Source of the DNA: Neoceratodus forsteri
Lineage: Eukaryota > Chordata > Ceratodontiformes > Ceratodontidae
Direction of reading: 5' to 3'
Assembly (NCBI GenBank): GCA_016271365.2
Contig: CM057451.1
Location: 371,339,501 to 371,403,500, forward strand
DNA length: 64,000 nucleotides
A program made the translations under genes and the position numbers. Numbering within the stretch: the stretch's first letter is position 1; each line of letters begins with the position of its first letter. The notes below the pieces were generated by a model. The model saw only the letters and a program-made list of their open reading frames with translations. It was not told where the DNA came from and did not search any database. Positions 62,584 through 64,000 of this stretch are shown here, piece after piece.

Positions 62584-64000
62584 CATAGAAACATAGAAAC
62601 ATAAACTTTGACGGCAGATAAGGACCACTTGGCCCACCCAGTCTGCCCATTTCCCTACCTACTGGATAAGCTGCAGATTCTAGTTAACCAACAGCCTATT
62701 TCCTGCAACCCCCCACTATAATTGCCTTATGTCTGTCCCATGCATGTTTGAATTCCTCCACTGTTTTAGACCCCACAACCTCTCCAGGAAGGGGTCCATC
62801 GTCCCACCACTCTCTCCGTGAAAAGAATTTCCTCCACATTACCCCTGAGCGTCCCCCTCTAACTTTAAATGTGCTCCCTTGTTCCACATCTCTTTTTCTG
62901 AAAGATGCTACCCTCCTGGACTTTGTTGATTCCTTGAGGTACTTAAAAGTTTCTATCATGTCCCCCGTCCCTCCTTTCATCAAGGGTATACATATTAAGC
63001 TCTCTGTCTCTTCATATGGTTTCTGATGTAGACCCTGCACCATTTTAGTTGCCCTCCTCTGGACTGCTTCTATCCTGTCTATATCCTTGCATAGATGAGG
63101 TCTCCAAACTGCACACAGTACTCCAGATGGGGTCTCACCAACTGTCTGTATAGAGGATAACCACTTTCCTTTTCTACTTGTGATGCCCCTCTATGCATCC
63201 CAGTATCCCCTGGCTTTCCCTACTGACTTCTCATTGCATACCCACCTTTAGGTCATCTGATATGACTACACCCAGATCACTTTCCATTATTGTTGTTGTT
63301 AGTACCTCCCCTGCTATTGTGTACTCTTCTCCTGGATTTTTATTTCCCAGGTGCATTACTTTGCACTTCTTTGCATTGAATCTAAGTTGCCATATGTCTG
63401 ACCATTCCTCCAACCTTGCCAAGTCCCTTCTCATCCTTTCTACCCCCCCTTGTGTATTAACTCTGTTACAGATCTTTGTGTCATCCATAAAAGAGGCATA
63501 CCTTTCCTTCCAGACCCTCTGCAATGTCACCTATAAAGACGTTAAAGAGGACTGGACCCAGTACTGAGCCCTGAGGTACTCCACTAGTAACCCTCCTTTC
63601 TTCAGAATGTGTTCCATTCACTATTACCTTCTTTGTCCTGTTGTGCATCCAGTTTTCTATCCAGGCTACCATCCTGGGACCCACTCCCAGGCTGGCTAAC
63701 TTGATTATTAATCTTTTGTGCAAGACTGTGTCAAATGCCTTGCTAAAGTCTAGGTAGGCCATATCCACAGCCCCTCCCTGGTCTATTACTTTGGTCACCC
63801 AGTCAAAGAAATCGATTAGATTTGTCTTACATGACCTTCCTGCTGTGAATCCGTGCTGCTTTGGGTCCAGTGCCCCGCTGGCCTCTAGGTACTCAACAAT
63901 TCTTTCTTTCAGAAATTATTCCATCATTTTCCCCACCACTGAGGTCAAACTAACAGGTCTGTAGTTTTCTGCTTCTGCCTTGCTCCCACTTTTGTGAAGG
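62584..64000 (-). mobile_element. CR1 LINE (family 1), 3' half, running off the window
   Basis: The low-coordinate end is AACATAGAAACATAGAAACATA, three tail units. The thumb and C-terminus lie at 63043-62696 (EEFKHAWDRHKAIIVGGCRK). The RT core is at 63798-63231: [56 protein letters not shown], where FADD reads FMDD after a frame break, and WQLRFNAKKCKVMHLGNKNP. The upstream RT continues past 64000 ([12 protein letters not shown] and LHKSGS-type sequence near 63850-64000). Frameshifted. Confidence 0.87.

Noticed and set aside
1..64000. CRISPR arrays, bacterial operons, phage genes
   Set aside because: No regularly spaced direct repeats with unique spacers and no prokaryotic gene organisation; splice sites, SINEs and LINEs are eukaryotic.

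Overview
This window looks like intergenic DNA from a large, repeat-rich vertebrate genome. I found no host exon, tRNA, rRNA, CRISPR array or prokaryotic gene that I can support. Almost every long reading frame belongs to a transposable element: CR1-type and other Jockey-group LINEs, L1/Tx1-type LINEs, two LTR retrotransposons of the Gmr1-like Ty3/gypsy type, a PIF/Harbinger DNA transposon, tRNA-headed SINEs and several hairpin or long-inverted-repeat elements. Abundant CR1 with a TTTCTATG-type 3' tail, together with L1/Tx1, Gmr1-like gypsy and Harbinger, suggests an amphibian (a caecilian would fit), lungfish or similar non-mammalian vertebrate. That host assignment is inference.

Layout. 1-3275: three 3' ends of Jockey-group LINEs (+). 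3276-6213: a decayed minus-strand ORF of unknown family with two Cys/His motifs, interrupted by two copies of a tRNA-headed SINE. 7345-9209: L1 pieces and an 847-bp long-inverted-repeat element. 9213-16042: a 6.8-kb Harbinger with 16-bp terminal inverted repeats, inserted in an L1 endonuclease reading frame that resumes at 16043. It carries a DDE transposase (+), a Myb/SANT-like gene (-) and a second, different SANT-like gene (+), with TTGCGC palindromes at both ends and in the middle. 16285-18462: CR1 copies, one split by the same SINE with a clear target-site duplication. 19335-26691: an LTR element, internally deleted from gag to RNase H, with a nearly full-length CR1 (20541-25326) inserted in gag. 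27005-34333: a second LTR element on the minus strand, flanked by AAAGG duplications. Its pol order is protease-integrase-RT-RNase H and its gag is SCAN-like.

34339-43125: a CR1 (-), a Jockey-group LINE 3' end (+) and a decayed L1 split by a CR1 (-) and by a CR1-like plus MIR-like cluster. 43186-44574: three palindromes, the largest about 305 bp. 44823-48540: a long CR1 (-). 50280-58300: an L1/Tx1 element with ORF1 and ORF2, separated by an inserted Jockey-group LINE (52050-54090). 58445-61090: a second CR1-like family (-). 62584-64000: another CR1 (-), running off the window.

All coding regions carry stops, frameshifts or catalytic substitutions, so nothing here is likely to be autonomous now. 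The interest lies in gene order, nesting, and conserved terminal DNA or RNA structures.
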